Positions 27,613-36,751 of a stretch of 64,000 bases of DNA are shown here, in pieces. Every line of letters starts with the position of its first letter. Position 1 is the stretch's first letter. This DNA is from Saccharofermentans sp. (lineage in GTDB: Bacteria; Bacillota; Clostridia; Saccharofermentanales; Saccharofermentanaceae), in assembly GCA_024403795.1 (NCBI GenBank), contig JAKSRD010000004.1:36436-100435 (forward strand), in the 5' to 3' direction. A model generated the notes under the pieces. It was not told the DNA's origin. It was given only the letters and a program-made list of their open reading frames with translations, and did no database searches. A program made the position numbers and the translations under genes.

Positions 27613-29391
27613 TTATGTTGTTCCTTCTCCGGCCGGGTCAGGTTGCTCCGGCGGATTCTCAGGTTCAACGGGCGGTTCGGTCGGTTCGGGTGTCGGCTCA
27701 GGTTCCTCGGGTACCGGCGTAGGCGTAGGTTCCTCAGGTGTGGGCGGAGGCGTAGGCTCGCCGCCCGGTGCAGCCGTCGGTGTCAGCGTCGGTTCAGGAG
27801 TTGCCGTCGGCTCAGGTGTTGCCGTAGGAGCCGCCGATACGGTCCAGAGCGCATATCCGTATACCGTTCCGCGGAAATCATCAACATATGTATATGTAAC
27901 TACATACTTACCGACTGTTTGCTTTGCCTGATCAACAGTTACGGTGTTATTTGAAGAATTCTTAATCTCATAAGTTACTCTGCTGGTTGCATCACTCTTC
28001 TGAGATGAGATGGCCTGAACACCGCTCATCAGATTTACAGAATCGCCTACCGTAGAGGTTATCGACTGGTTAGACACCTTTATCTCAGGTCCATAAAGTG
28101 TCGTGGAGCCGAGAATATGAATATCCAAATCGACTACAGGATCATAATTGGATGATATACCAGCAACTTTTCCCTTCCAGGAATACTGCCAATATTCAAA
28201 TGCATAACTTCTGGGAGGAACCGTATCTCCTGCTTTATACTGACTTCCATCACTGTAAACAGCGTAAGGATATGCATACCAAAGCTTATACTTGGGGAAA
28301 CACTCACCGAAGTGACTGCCCAATCTGTTGATATTACCTGTATCAAGGTAAACCATCGGGGTATATCCGTGCTGAGATATCGTACTGCAGAATGCCTGAA
28401 TGCATTTTGAGAGCATCTCTCCGCTCAGATTCTCAGTTCTATGTTCACCGTCATATTCCGTCTCCCAGTCCATGACAACGGGAAGATCCAAGCCCATGCC
28501 GCCAAGCTTATCAAGCACTACGGAAGCTTCTTCCAAAGCCTCATAAGGAGTGATGGCCTGTGAGAAGAAATATACTCCTACCTTAACTCCGGCAGCCTTG
28601 GCATTCTTGATGTTGGTATAAAACATTGAGTCATCATAGATCTTGCCGGCAGAACCATAACCTCTTCCGCCACATCTTATGAATGCGAACTTTACGCCGT
28701 CAGCTTTCGCCTTGCTCCAATTGATCGAACCGTTGAACGCAGAGACATCAACACCAAGTTCGTATGTGAACATTGTAATAGGATCTAGCTTTGGAGCGGG
28801 CGCAGGAAGAGCCGGATCAGTTGTCGAGGAACCCGAATCCTGATTTTGTGGCGGTGCAACAGGTACAGGAGTCGTATCCTGCTTCATATTCTCACTTCCG
28901 CCACCGCCGTCATGTGCAGCACCGTGGTGCGCATTTCTCTCCTCAGGAGCACTGGTATCCACATTTTTTATAAGACCGGCCTTACCAGACAGGATTGCAT
29001 CAACGAGTTCGTCATCGGACAAAGACTTAAGGTCGTCATAGTCGATGACATACTCACCCGTAAGTCCGCCGCGCTTCTTAGGCTTGGTCTCTGAAGGTGC
29101 CGTCTCGCTTGTCTCCGACGTTGTCGGATCGATCTCGTCACCATGCTCCATAGCATTCATGGATGCCTGCGCGAGGAATGCTTCAGCTGTATTTAGGTCT
29201 ACGCTGTCGTATGTTGTTTCTTCATCGGGTTTGCTCAGGATCGCAGCCGTAGTAACAGAACCCAGCGTTCCTACAGCAACTGCCGCTGCAAGGATAAGGC
29301 TGATCCTGGCCTTTCTCTCATTTGCCGTGCAAAATCTCTCTATTATCCCCTTCAGAGTTGCACCTTGCTTTGAATTCTCTGTGTTTTTCAA
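27613..29391 (-). CDS. Membrane-anchored GH25 muramidase with Ig-like domain and Pro/Thr-rich tail
   Basis: 592 residues starting at TTG 29391 (AGGTGG 7 nt upstream). A cytoplasmic N-terminus of about 28 residues and one membrane segment (about 29-50) anchor it. A Thr/Ser/acidic linker follows, then a GH25 lysozyme domain (about 213-400) with GVDVSAFNGSINW, VYFFSQAITPYEA and DWETEYD carrying the catalytic Asp and Glu. A DUF5011/Ig-like domain (about 425-515) comes next. The last 75 residues are Pro/Thr/Glu repeats (TPEPTATPEPT). It is expected to cut peptidoglycan glycan strands outside the membrane. The tail may span the wall. No LPXTG motif. Confidence 0.85.
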   Translation of the reverse strand: MKNTENSKQGATLKGIIERFCTANERKARISLILAAAVAVGTLGSVTTAAILSKPDEETTYDSVDLNTAEAFLAQASMNAMEHGDEIDPTTSETSETAPSETKPKKRGGLTGEYVIDYDDLKSLSDDELVDAILSGKAGLIKNVDTSAPEERNAHHGAAHDGGGGSENMKQDTTPVPVAPPQNQDSGSSTTDPALPAPAPKLDPITMFTYELGVDVSAFNGSINWSKAKADGVKFAFIRCGGRGYGSAGKIYDDSMFYTNIKNAKAAGVKVGVYFFSQAITPYEALEEASVVLDKLGGMGLDLPVVMDWETEYDGEHRTENLSGEMLSKCIQAFCSTISQHGYTPMVYLDTGNINRLGSHFGECFPKYKLWYAYPYAVYSDGSQYKAGDTVPPRSYAFEYWQYSWKGKVAGISSNYDPVVDLDIHILGSTTLYGPEIKVSNQSITSTVGDSVNLMSGVQAISSQKSDATSRVTYEIKNSSNNTVTVDQAKQTVGKYVVTYTYVDDFRGTVYGYALWTVSAAPTATPEPTATPEPTLTPTAAPGGEPTPPPTPEEPTPTPVPEEPEPTPEPTEPPVEPENPPEQPDPAGEGTT

Positions 29392-29559
29392 AATAATACC
29401 ACCTAAAAAATATACAAAAACTCATGGTAATAATGCTTGAATAAACATACTAAGTCAAGGCAGGAACACCTTACATGTACGTTACCGTTTTGCTACAAAA
29501 ACGCCTATTATCCATCGATCCACCATAACTGTCCCATCATCTTAACATTTTCGGGCAAC

Positions 29560-29630
29560 AAAAAAGCCTCAATAAAGAGGCAATCTGTTTCCTTAACTAA
29601 TAAACGGCCGCCTCCGAAGAGACAGCCGCC
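29560..29630 (-). terminator. Terminator region of pfp
   Basis: GCCTC (29566-29570) pairs with GAGGC (29577-29581) and is followed on the minus strand by TTTTTT. A second, imperfect GC-rich hairpin (about 29606-29630) lies nearer the pfp stop. Confidence 0.7.
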
Positions 29631-29654
29631 TTAAGATCATTGTTGATTATCCGA

Positions 29655-31313
29655 TCAAGCCTTCTCGAGAGCGAGAGTAACCGTTGTACGGTCGCAAACT
29701 TCAGAAGGTCCGAAGTACTGGATGGCACCGGGATATGTGAAAGCGGTCTCAACTGCCCATGTATCTCTGTTAGCTTCGAAATACTTGAACGGCTTGCCGT
29801 CGAGCTCAACGAGAGCCTTACGGATAACCGGCTTATCCTCACCGTTTCTTCTCTCCATGTTCATCATCTTTGTGATAGGCATACCGCCTGCAACCCACTC
29901 TTCAGCCGGCTTGCTGATGTTGGATACCTTTGAAAGGTAGCCTGTGAAGCCGTAAGAGATGAGCATGAAAGCGTTGAAGCCCAAAGAATAGCAGTAGTCT
30001 GCATCGAAGTTGGAAGGGAATGCGCAACGGCCTTCATAACCGAAGAAGTGGTGCTGAGAGCCGAACTTGCCCTTGTATGTGCCTGCAGCCTTTCTCTTAG
30101 CGAGTTCGTTCTTAACCATCTCGGAGAAGAGCTTCTCAGACTCGATGAGGGATACCTGAACGTTGCCGTGAGGATCTCTCTCGAGGAAGAGCTGCTGCTG
30201 GATTCCCTGAGGAAGGATATCGAAAACCTTGAAGGAATCAGCAGAGAGGCCTGCCTTGATGAACTCGTACTTAGCGTTCCAGTCAGGAAGAGCATTGAAC
30301 TCTTCTGTCTTAGAACCGGCAAGGAGCTCGTTGATCTCAGCGATGAGAGCGGAGAACTCAGGAACGAACTCTACGATACCCTCAGGGATGATTGCAACAC
30401 CGAAGTTGTTGCCGTTAGCTGCTCTCTTCTCAACGGAATCAGCAATCTGGTTTGTGATATCAGCAAGAGACATCTTCTTAGCTGCAACTTCCTCACCGAT
30501 GAGGCAGATGTTAGGCTGTGTCTCAAGAGCGCACTCCAAAGCTACGTGAGAAGCAGAACGTCCCATAACCTTGATGAAGTGCCAATATTTCTTAGCGGAG
30601 TTAGCGTCACGCTCGATGTTACCGATAAGTTCTGAGTATGTCTTTGTAGCTGTATCGAATCCGAAAGAAGCCTCGATGTCTTCATTCTTAAGGTCGCCGT
30701 CGATTGTCTTGGGGCAGCCGATGACCTGTACGCCTGTGTTGTTTGCAGCCATGTACTCAGCGAGAGTAGCAGCATTTGTGTTGGAATCATCACCGCCGAT
30801 GATTACGATGGCTGTGAGGCCGTTCTTCTTTGCATTCTCGGCAACAATGGCGAACTGCTCCTTTGTCTCGAGCTTTGTTCTGCCGGAACCGATGATGTCG
30901 AATCCGCCTGTATTTCTGTATTCATTAATAAACTCGTCTGTGAACTCAACATAATCGTTGTTGAGAAGTCCGTCCGGTCCGCGCTTGAAGCCCAGGAGAA
31001 CGTTCTCCTTGCTGGAAGCCTTCAAAGCATCATAAAGACCTGAGATAACGTTGTGTCCGCCCGGAGCCTGTCCGCCTGAGAGGATAACACCTACAACCTG
31101 CTTCTTTGAAGCGGATGTGTTGGCACCCTTCTCGAATGTGATCTCGGGCTTGCCGTATGTGTTGGGGAAGAGAGCAGCGATCTTCTCCTGATCTGCTACG
31201 CTCTGTGTAGCTGCGCCTTCCTTAACGCAGATATCTGCAATACCGTTTCTGAGCATACCCGGAAGCTTGGGGTTGTACTCGTATCTGGCTTTCTGAAGTG
31301 GTGAAATATTCAT
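29655..31313 (-). CDS. pfp: Diphosphate-fructose-6-phosphate 1-phosphotransferase (long type)
   Basis: 552 residues from the ATG at 31313 (AAGGAGT 6 nt upstream; ten upstream codons excluded). It is a long PPi-dependent phosphofructokinase of the plant/spirochaete type. GGDDS at residues 173-177 has Asp where ATP-dependent enzymes have Gly, the classic marker of PPi use, and PKTIDGDL and MGRSASH are the fructose-phosphate site. It makes fructose 1,6-bisphosphate reversibly in the cytoplasm, saving ATP in fermenters. It is a single gene, with a hairpin in its leader. Confidence 0.94.
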   Translation of the reverse strand: MNISPLQKARYEYNPKLPGMLRNGIADICVKEGAATQSVADQEKIAALFPNTYGKPEITFEKGANTSASKKQVVGVILSGGQAPGGHNVISGLYDALKASSKENVLLGFKRGPDGLLNNDYVEFTDEFINEYRNTGGFDIIGSGRTKLETKEQFAIVAENAKKNGLTAIVIIGGDDSNTNAATLAEYMAANNTGVQVIGCPKTIDGDLKNEDIEASFGFDTATKTYSELIGNIERDANSAKKYWHFIKVMGRSASHVALECALETQPNICLIGEEVAAKKMSLADITNQIADSVEKRAANGNNFGVAIIPEGIVEFVPEFSALIAEINELLAGSKTEEFNALPDWNAKYEFIKAGLSADSFKVFDILPQGIQQQLFLERDPHGNVQVSLIESEKLFSEMVKNELAKRKAAGTYKGKFGSQHHFFGYEGRCAFPSNFDADYCYSLGFNAFMLISYGFTGYLSKVSNISKPAEEWVAGGMPITKMMNMERRNGEDKPVIRKALVELDGKPFKYFEANRDTWAVETAFTYPGAIQYFGPSEVCDRTTVTLALEKA

Positions 31314-31363
31314 AGCCGTACTCCTTGTAAAAATAAAATACACAAGAATAATAATTAATCGGC

Positions 31364-31390
31364 AGACAAAAGTAAATGCTTCTTTTGTCT
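31364..31390 (-). other. Stem-loop in the pfp leader
   Basis: AGACAAAAG (31364-31372) pairs perfectly with CTTTTGTCT (31382-31390) around a 9-nt loop, about 50 nt upstream of the pfp ATG. It may stabilise the mRNA or regulate it; no T-tract follows. Confidence 0.45.
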
Positions 31391-31522
31391 CAGGATAGAT
31401 AAAACATCTTCAACTTGCCTGAAGCATACGGGCTTTTCAGTTATTTCCGTTCGCCAAAATGCACTTGGCAAAAATCACAAATTTTGTTTCCTTTGATTGT
31501 CAAATTTTTTTATGTGTGTGCA

Positions 31523-31551
31523 TTAACGCTTCTCTCCCGCTCTGCTATCAT
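31523..31551 (+). promoter_or_regulatory. Candidate promoter of the small membrane protein gene
   Basis: TTAACG (31523-31528), 17-bp spacer and TATCAT (31546-31551), preceded by TGC as in an extended -10. AAAGGAGGG lies 28 bp downstream, before the ATG at 31596. Confidence 0.5.
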
Positions 31552-31595
31552 TCTAGCGGTCGGGAAAATTCCGACACATAAAGGAGGGAATTAAT

Positions 31596-31883
31596 ATGGA
31601 AAACGCACCTGTTCAGGGTCAGTCAAAGGGTAAGTCAATCGCAGCTATGGCATGTGGTATTGCTTCAATCGTATTATTTATAGCTTACGGATTCGGTCTC
31701 ATTCCCGCTATTGTAAGTCTCATTCTCGGCAGCCAGTGCAAGAAGGATGGTGTTCAGAACACATTCACTAAGGTTGGTAAGATCACAGCTATCATCGGTC
31801 TCATCCTCTCTATCGTTGTCGGCGCTATGATAATCCTTTTTGTTGTTCTCGGTATAGCTACCGGTGCTGCAGACTACATGTAA
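31596..31883 (+). CDS. Small DUF4190-like membrane protein
   Basis: 95 residues, two hydrophobic segments (about 14-44 and 62-92) separated by a short basic loop (GSQCKKDGVQNTF). This size and GKSIAAMACGIASIVL...IPAIVSLILGSQCKKDG pattern fit the DUF4190 family of unknown function. AAAGGAGGG precedes the ATG by 8 nt. It has its own promoter and terminator. It lies divergent to pfp and convergent with the PstS-like operon. Confidence 0.75.
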   Translation: MENAPVQGQSKGKSIAAMACGIASIVLFIAYGFGLIPAIVSLILGSQCKKDGVQNTFTKVGKITAIIGLILSIVVGAMIILFVVLGIATGAADYM

Positions 31884-31906
31884 TCTGAGTTTAGATTTAT
31901 TATTTA

Positions 31907-31933
31907 GGCCGTCCGATTCCGGGCGGCCTTTTT
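31907..31933 (+). terminator. Terminator of the DUF4190-like gene
   Basis: GGCCGTCC (31907-31914) pairs with GGGCGGCC (31921-31928, one G-T pair), followed by five T. Confidence 0.88.
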
Positions 31934-31946
31934 GTATTCATCGCTT

Positions 31947-32909
31947 TTACGCTATCGGAATATATCCGCTTTGTTCCACGATCTTCTGACCTTCGGGTGA
32001 TAGCATGAAATCTTTCACCTTTCGGACATTCTCGTTTGTATCACCTTTTCGAGATATGGCATAGACACCGCCACTTATGGGATATGAACCGTCTGCTATC
32101 GTCTCGGGTGTCGGCTCGACTCCGTTGATCTTGAGGATCTTAACTTTGTCCTCCGCCAGAAGTCCTGTCACATAGTACCTGTATGAGAATCCGATCGGGC
32201 TTCCGAAAAGCGTCGTATAATCTTTCGCGATCGGTACATCGCCCATGACTTTCTCCAATGCGGTCTGTGAACCGCTGTTCTTGACTCGCTGCATTGCGGC
32301 GATCTCTCTGTTTTTCCCGCCGAGTTCCTTCCAGTTGTTGATCTTTCCGGAATAGATGCCTCGGACATCATCAAGAGTAATGTCATCAACCGTATTGGAC
32401 GGATTAACGATGAAAACAAATGCATCCGAACCGATGCGCGTCATCTCAAATTCCACTCCGTGCTCTGCTGCATAAGCGAGCTGCTCATCCGACGGCTGCG
32501 CACAAAGGATAATGTCCGCCTTACCGTCAACAAGATCTTTGTAAGCTCCGAGAGTGTTTGTATAATGCATCGCGCTCTCTTCTTCATACGCTTCTCCGTT
32601 GAAGATAACGGATCCTTCCGGATAGACGCTCTCGACAAAACCCGCATAGAGAGGAAGGAGAGCAGTCGCTCCGTCTATGGTCGGAATGTCGCCTTCAATT
32701 CTCTCGGCAGTGTCACACGAGAACACGCCCGGAGCACCGGTAAAAGGCACATAGTCCGACACCACGATCATCTGCTTTTGCATGGCGGGCGACCTGTGAC
32801 TCGTTACTCTTTTGATGAACAATTGGTAGATACCGACGTCCAATCCGACAAACAGCATGATCAGTGCTAAGATCGCTGCCAACTGCTTTACAAGTTTCTT
32901 CTTATTCAT
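31947..32909 (-). CDS. Membrane-anchored PstS-like solute-binding protein
   Basis: 320 residues. The N-terminus has a membrane segment (residues about 10-30, LAAILALIMLFVGLDVGIYQLF) but no lipobox, so it is tethered by an uncleaved anchor or signal. The rest is PBP_like/PstS: PTIDGATALLPLYAGF, DIILCAQPSDEQL, IPV-like VFIVNPSN, IYSGKINNWKELGG, RVKNSGSQTALEKVMG and FGSPIGFSYRYYV, matching the phosphate-binding pattern around the SG-Q loop. No pstC, pstA, pstB or phoU is close, so it is unlikely to be a conventional phosphate importer subunit. It is the last gene of an operon with two tiny membrane proteins and an XRE regulator. Confidence 0.8.
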   Translation of the reverse strand: MNKKKLVKQLAAILALIMLFVGLDVGIYQLFIKRVTSHRSPAMQKQMIVVSDYVPFTGAPGVFSCDTAERIEGDIPTIDGATALLPLYAGFVESVYPEGSVIFNGEAYEEESAMHYTNTLGAYKDLVDGKADIILCAQPSDEQLAYAAEHGVEFEMTRIGSDAFVFIVNPSNTVDDITLDDVRGIYSGKINNWKELGGKNREIAAMQRVKNSGSQTALEKVMGDVPIAKDYTTLFGSPIGFSYRYYVTGLLAEDKVKILKINGVEPTPETIADGSYPISGGVYAISRKGDTNENVRKVKDFMLSPEGQKIVEQSGYIPIA

Positions 32910-32916
32910 TTATTTC

Positions 32917-33054
32917 TTAACTCCAATTAGATATAAGCTCTACGATCGATATTGTCTGGAACAGCTTGCATCCGTGGATGAACATTCCTATCGTTATACC
33001 CGTACCGATGACAAATATCAGTGCCAACAAAATATAAAAAGTCTTATCCTTCAT
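32917..33054 (-). CDS. Tiny single-pass membrane protein (45 residues)
   Basis: An open frame of 45 codons from ATG 33054 to TAA at 32917. The peptide starts MKDKTFYILLALIFVIGTG and continues with a helix (ITIGMFIHGCKLFQ), so it is about one long membrane segment. GGGGAGG lies 13 nt upstream, somewhat distant. It is between the 76-residue membrane gene and the PstS-like gene, all on the same strand with 7- and 23-base gaps, so it is probably co-transcribed. No recognised family. Its small size means it could be missed by gene callers. Confidence 0.55.
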   Translation of the reverse strand: MKDKTFYILLALIFVIGTGITIGMFIHGCKLFQTISIVELISNWS

Positions 33055-33077
33055 AATGTCAGTAATTCCTCCCCGAC

Positions 33078-33308
33078 TTACATATGCGAGATCACCATCG
33101 AGAGATACCAGATTATTCCTCCCTCAATAAGCAAGCTGATCATGTTGTAACCGGCAAGTATCGTGAACATAACCGCAGGCCACAATTTGCTGTTTTTCTT
33201 TTTGTACCTGATCCAGAATATGATGCACAGGACCGTACAGATCACAAACAGTGCAGGCGGTAAGATCATTAACGTGGTAAAGATCACCTCAATCAAAGTA
33301 TCAGACAT
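33078..33308 (-). CDS. Small two-segment membrane protein (76 residues)
   Basis: 76 residues with two hydrophobic segments (about residues 10-33 and 44-70) joined by a basic loop (RYKKKNSKL). GGAGGAG lies about 9 nt before the ATG, overlapping the end of the XRE gene; only one base separates them, implying coupled translation. No recognised family. It lies with the XRE regulator and the PstS-like protein. Confidence 0.65.
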   Translation of the reverse strand: MSDTLIEVIFTTLMILPPALFVICTVLCIIFWIRYKKKNSKLWPAVMFTILAGYNMISLLIEGGIIWYLSMVISHM

Positions 33309-33309
33309 T

Positions 33310-33765
33310 TTATTTGCTCCTCCTTAGTGAATCTGCGTATTCATCGATCTCTTCTCTTTTGAATGATGATATGAGACGATGATCTTCCTTATCCAAAAGC
33401 CGATAGTGATTAGTGACAACATTTTGCTGAACCTTTAATCCTTCCCGCTCTTCAACCGTTCGCCACCATACTTTCCCGCCCATCGTCGACGGGTATTTGA
33501 CATTACGTTCTTCGAATGCAAGCGCATGAATGATGTCAACTGAATCACCGCCTGCTATTCCCTGAAGCACCTCGCTCTTGTCAAAGACCGTCGCCAGAGC
33601 GATCGTCTCGGTCCATGACAGTTCTCTCCTGCCCTTCTCGGTCTCAACCAGAGTCTTCTTGGAGATCCCGAGCATCTCGCTCATGACTTCCTGGGTAATG
33701 CCGTACTCCGTCCGGATGAGCTTGAGCTTGCTGCTTACTGTTGCAATAAATTCTTCACGTTGCAT
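33310..33765 (-). CDS. XRE-family transcriptional regulator
   Basis: 151 residues from the ATG at 33765 (AAGGTG 7 nt upstream). The N-terminal helix-turn-helix reads LKLIRTEYGITQEVMSEMLGISKKTLVETEKGRRELSWTETIALA, a clear XRE/Cro pattern. The C-terminal half has a Trp-containing segment (TMGGKVWWRTVEE) and no known sensor. Two inverted repeats overlap the promoter just upstream, so autoregulation is likely. It leads an operon of two small membrane proteins and a PstS-like protein. Confidence 0.85.
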   Translation of the reverse strand: MQREEFIATVSSKLKLIRTEYGITQEVMSEMLGISKKTLVETEKGRRELSWTETIALATVFDKSEVLQGIAGGDSVDIIHALAFEERNVKYPSTMGGKVWWRTVEEREGLKVQQNVVTNHYRLLDKEDHRLISSFKREEIDEYADSLRRSK

Positions 33766-33794
33766 ACGAGCCACCTTCACGCTTCGTTTTGTTG

Positions 33795-33827
33795 GTGTAA
33801 TTTTACACTTTTTGTGCAATTTTGCAA
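33795..33827 (-). promoter_or_regulatory. Promoter with two inverted repeats before the XRE gene
   Basis: On the minus strand -35 TTGCAA (33827-33822), 16-bp spacer, -10 TAAAAT (33805-33800) with TG before it. The dyads GTGTAA-TT-TTACAC (33795-33808) and TGCAA-TT-TTGCA (33815-33826) overlap the -10 and -35 and share the same layout, 19 bp apart: likely XRE operator sites. Confidence 0.65.
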
Positions 33828-34058
33828 GTGTTCTTTTCGAGAGATCTGCATGCGCGGGCTAATCATTGCTTAAAACCGCCTTTTTTGTATAAAAGCCACC
33901 GGGAAACACCATCCGGGACTTTTCAGGGCGAAAAAACGGATTTTACTACAAAAAATGTCCCGGACTGCTTCGGCCGCGACTATTCCGCCCAAGCCTGCGC
34001 CACAATACGCATCTTACTGATATCCTAAGGAATCGAAAAGCGCCGAAAGGCACAAAAT
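33828..34058. other. Gene-free stretch between the XRE promoter and the cysK terminator
   Basis: No convincing gene or standard RNA is visible. A long-range dyad, CCGGGAC (33913-33919) with GTCCCGG (33957-33963), extended by a TTTT/AAAA pairing, encloses an A-rich loop, so a structured RNA is possible. The rest is unremarkable. Confidence 0.4.
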
Positions 34059-34081
34059 AAAAAAGGCGGAGCAACTCCGCC
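34059..34081 (-). terminator. Terminator of cysK
   Basis: A perfect 7-bp stem GGCGGAG/CTCCGCC with a 3-nt loop, followed on the minus strand by TTTTTT. Confidence 0.88.
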
Positions 34082-34109
34082 TCAATAATTCAGATCAGCC
34101 AAACGGGGA

Positions 34110-35042
34110 TCAGTCTTCGAACAAAGGTGTTGAGAAATACCTCTCTGCCGTATCGGGAAGAACCGTTACAACCGTCTTACCGGCACCGAGCTTCATGGCG
34201 AGCTTGATCGCACATGCAACATTCGTACCGCTGGAGATTCCGCACATCATGCCCTCTTTGCGGGTAAGCTCACGGGAGGTGTTGATCGCCTCTTCGTCGG
34301 TAATGATGCAGATATCGTCATAAACATTAGTATCAAGGATTCCGGGGATGAGACCGTCGCCGATACCCATCTGAACGTGTGTGCCGATGGAACCGCCGGA
34401 AAGGATCGCAGCATTCTCAGGCTCTGCAGCCCAGATGACCGTGGAAGGATTTGCTTCCTTCAGAGCATGTCCGATGCCGGTGATCGTACCGCCGGTACCG
34501 ATGCCCGAGCAGAAACCGTCAACGGTGCGGCCTTCCATAGCCTCAAGGATCTCCTTGGCCGTGAAGTCGTACTGAGCTTCGGTATTTGCAGGATTCTCGA
34601 ACTGCTGAGGAATAAATACATTCGGATCGGAAGCAGCAATCTCTTCGGCCTTGATGCGGCACTCTTCGATAGCCTTGCCGATGTCGCCCGCATCATGGAT
34701 GAGAACGACTTCAGCACCGTAATGCTTTACGAGCATTGATCTCTCATGGCTTACTGAATCAGGCATTACGATTATCGTACGATAACCCTTAACCGCTCCG
34801 ATAAGTGCAAGACCGATGCCCTGGTTGCCGCTCGTGGGCTCAACGATAATGCTGTTTTTGGTAAGCTTGCCTTCCTTCTCGGCACGCTCGATCATGTTGA
34901 GTGCCGTACGTGTCTTGATGGAACCTCCGACATCCAAGCCTTCGTTCTTAACAAATACGTCTGCTGCGCCTTCGGGGACAATGTGATTAAGCTTAATAAG
35001 AGGCGTATTGCCTATTGCCTCAAGAATGTTGTTGTAGATCAT
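34110..35042 (-). CDS. cysK: Cysteine synthase (O-acetylserine sulfhydrylase)
   Basis: 310 residues, normal CysK length. PLP-binding Lys43 in GGSIKTR, the substrate loop EPTSGNQGIGLA, the phosphate-binding GIGTGGTITG and the C-terminal PDTAERYFST are all present. It makes cysteine from O-acetylserine and sulfide in the cytoplasm. The loop reads TSGNQG where textbook CysK has TSGNTG. GGGGAG lies 6 nt before the ATG. No cysE is adjacent; it is monocistronic with its own terminator. Confidence 0.92.
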   Translation of the reverse strand: MIYNNILEAIGNTPLIKLNHIVPEGAADVFVKNEGLDVGGSIKTRTALNMIERAEKEGKLTKNSIIVEPTSGNQGIGLALIGAVKGYRTIIVMPDSVSHERSMLVKHYGAEVVLIHDAGDIGKAIEECRIKAEEIAASDPNVFIPQQFENPANTEAQYDFTAKEILEAMEGRTVDGFCSGIGTGGTITGIGHALKEANPSTVIWAAEPENAAILSGGSIGTHVQMGIGDGLIPGILDTNVYDDICIITDEEAINTSRELTRKEGMMCGISSGTNVACAIKLAMKLGAGKTVVTVLPDTAERYFSTPLFED

Positions 35043-35144
35043 TAATAACTCCCCGCAGGTCTTCCGTGATATTTTTACGCGTCATATTATAGCGGATTCT
35101 CACAAAAGTTACAGAGTTATATCGGTTTTTCTACTTAAAGTAAT

Positions 35145-36074
35145 TCAGGCAGTGGTAGTTTTGTACATCTTGATCTTAAATGCCGTGCCCTTGCCTTCTT
35201 CGCTCTCACACTCGATCATGCCGTTCTGAAGAGTGAATATCTGCTGCGAAAGTGACAAACCGATGCCGTTGCTGTTGGGATCTGAATGTTCACCGTGGTA
35301 GAAGCGCTTAAAGATATTCGGGAGATCCTTCTTGGATATGCCGCAGCCGTCATCTTCGATCCTTACTTCAACCGAGAGGTTCGACTCTTCGGCTGTTATC
35401 TTAATGGTACCGCCGGCTTCGGTATGCTGAAAAGAATTCCTGATGATGTTCAGGAAAGCTTCCGTCGTCCAGCGCTTGTCGCATATAAGTTCGATCCCGG
35501 AAGGGACGGTTACGTCAAGCGTTACGTCCTTAATGTCTGCTTCGATCGCAATTCCGGAGATGATCCCGTCGATCAGTTCCTTAACATTTACCTGTTCGTC
35601 CTTGAGAACGATAACGCCGGCATCGATCTCGGCAAGAGTAAGAAGTGTTCTTACAAGCCAGGTGATGTGATCTGCCTGATCTTCGATGTTCGCTATGCAG
35701 CGGCGTCTCTGGGATTCATCAAGATTGCCGTTCTTCAGGTTGTCCGTCATCAAGTTGATTGACGTAAGAGGTGTCTTGATCTGGTGCGAGATGTTGGAGA
35801 GCATCTCGGCCATATATGTATTCTTGCGCACCTCTCTTGAATACTGTTCCTGAAGGGCTGAAGCAAGCTTATATATCTCACTCCTCAGGATATATATCTT
35901 TCCTTCCGCTTCGGTGTCGAGATCCGGGAATGCCTCGCGGTCCTGCACCTTGGCAAGGAACTCGATCATCTCATCAAGTTCTTTTTTGCGCTTTATCTTA
36001 TCCGCGATGATATAGATCACCAGTGCAATGATGATTACCGCGAGACATATCGAAAGAATGGCATAAGTATTCAT
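35145..36074 (-). CDS. Sensor histidine kinase with minimal sensor region
   Basis: 309 residues. One membrane segment (about residues 5-24), then about 65 cytoplasmic residues, the H-box SNISHQIKTPLTS, N-box NIIRNSFQHT, G1 DDGCGI, F-box FKRFYHG and G2 NGIGLSL. There is no extracellular domain, so it probably senses through a partner, most likely the ABC permease of the same operon. The start overlaps the response-regulator stop (ATGA). Confidence 0.9.
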   Translation of the reverse strand: MNTYAILSICLAVIIIALVIYIIADKIKRKKELDEMIEFLAKVQDREAFPDLDTEAEGKIYILRSEIYKLASALQEQYSREVRKNTYMAEMLSNISHQIKTPLTSINLMTDNLKNGNLDESQRRRCIANIEDQADHITWLVRTLLTLAEIDAGVIVLKDEQVNVKELIDGIISGIAIEADIKDVTLDVTVPSGIELICDKRWTTEAFLNIIRNSFQHTEAGGTIKITAEESNLSVEVRIEDDGCGISKKDLPNIFKRFYHGEHSDPNSNGIGLSLSQQIFTLQNGMIECESEEGKGTAFKIKMYKTTTA

Positions 36075-36745
36075 AGATTCAACCTGTAACCCTGACCTCT
36101 GATGGTCTCAATGTATCTGTCTTCGTTATCACCCAGTTTGCTGCGCAACCGCTTGATGTATACGGTCAGTGTGTTGTCATTGACAAAATTACCGACGTCA
36201 TCCCAAAGAATGTTCAGGATCTGATCGCGTGTCATTATCTCGCCCGCATGGTTGATAAAGATCAGGAGGAGCTTGTATTCCATGGCTGTAAGAGGAACCT
36301 CTTCATTGCCGCGGAACATTTTCGCGTTCGTGATATCCACCGTATTCCCACCGATCGTGCAAACCGTATTGGCAGCAGACTTCGTGCGCTTCATGAGACG
36401 CTTCATGCGTGCAATGAGCTCCTTGATGTGGAACGGCTTCGAGATATAGTCATCGGCGCCCTTGTCAAATGCCAGCACGGTGTGGATCTCGTCATCCATT
36501 GCGGTAAGGAAGATGATCGGCATCTCGGAAGTCTCTCTGACTTTGGTGCATATCTCCATTCCGTTGCCGTCCGGGAGAGTCATGTCGAGAAGACAGAAAT
36601 CGATCTTCTTGCCCGGATCCTCACTCTCTAATGCGGCAAATGCCTCTGCAACAGAAGAAGCGAGGGTAACTTCCATACCCTCGCCTGTTAGTGCGAACTC
36701 TAATCCTTCTGCTATTATGCTGTCATCTTCAACTACTAATATCAT
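36071..36745 (-). CDS. OmpR-family response regulator
   Basis: 224 residues. Receiver domain with acidic pocket (VVEDDS), phospho-acceptor Asp in LLDMTLPDG, Thr in IIFLTAMDD and Lys in YISKPF. C-terminal winged helix (MEYKLLLIFINHAGEIMTRDQIL ... YIKRLRSKLGD). A strong Shine-Dalgarno sequence is not evident before the ATG, six bases after the permease stop, so translation may be coupled. It probably binds the dyad upstream of the ABC operon. Confidence 0.92.
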   Translation of the reverse strand: MILVVEDDSIIAEGLEFALTGEGMEVTLASSVAEAFAALESEDPGKKIDFCLLDMTLPDGNGMEICTKVRETSEMPIIFLTAMDDEIHTVLAFDKGADDYISKPFHIKELIARMKRLMKRTKSAANTVCTIGGNTVDITNAKMFRGNEEVPLTAMEYKLLLIFINHAGEIMTRDQILNILWDDVGNFVNDNTLTVYIKRLRSKLGDNEDRYIETIRGQGYRLNL

Positions 36746-36751
36746 TTCAAA

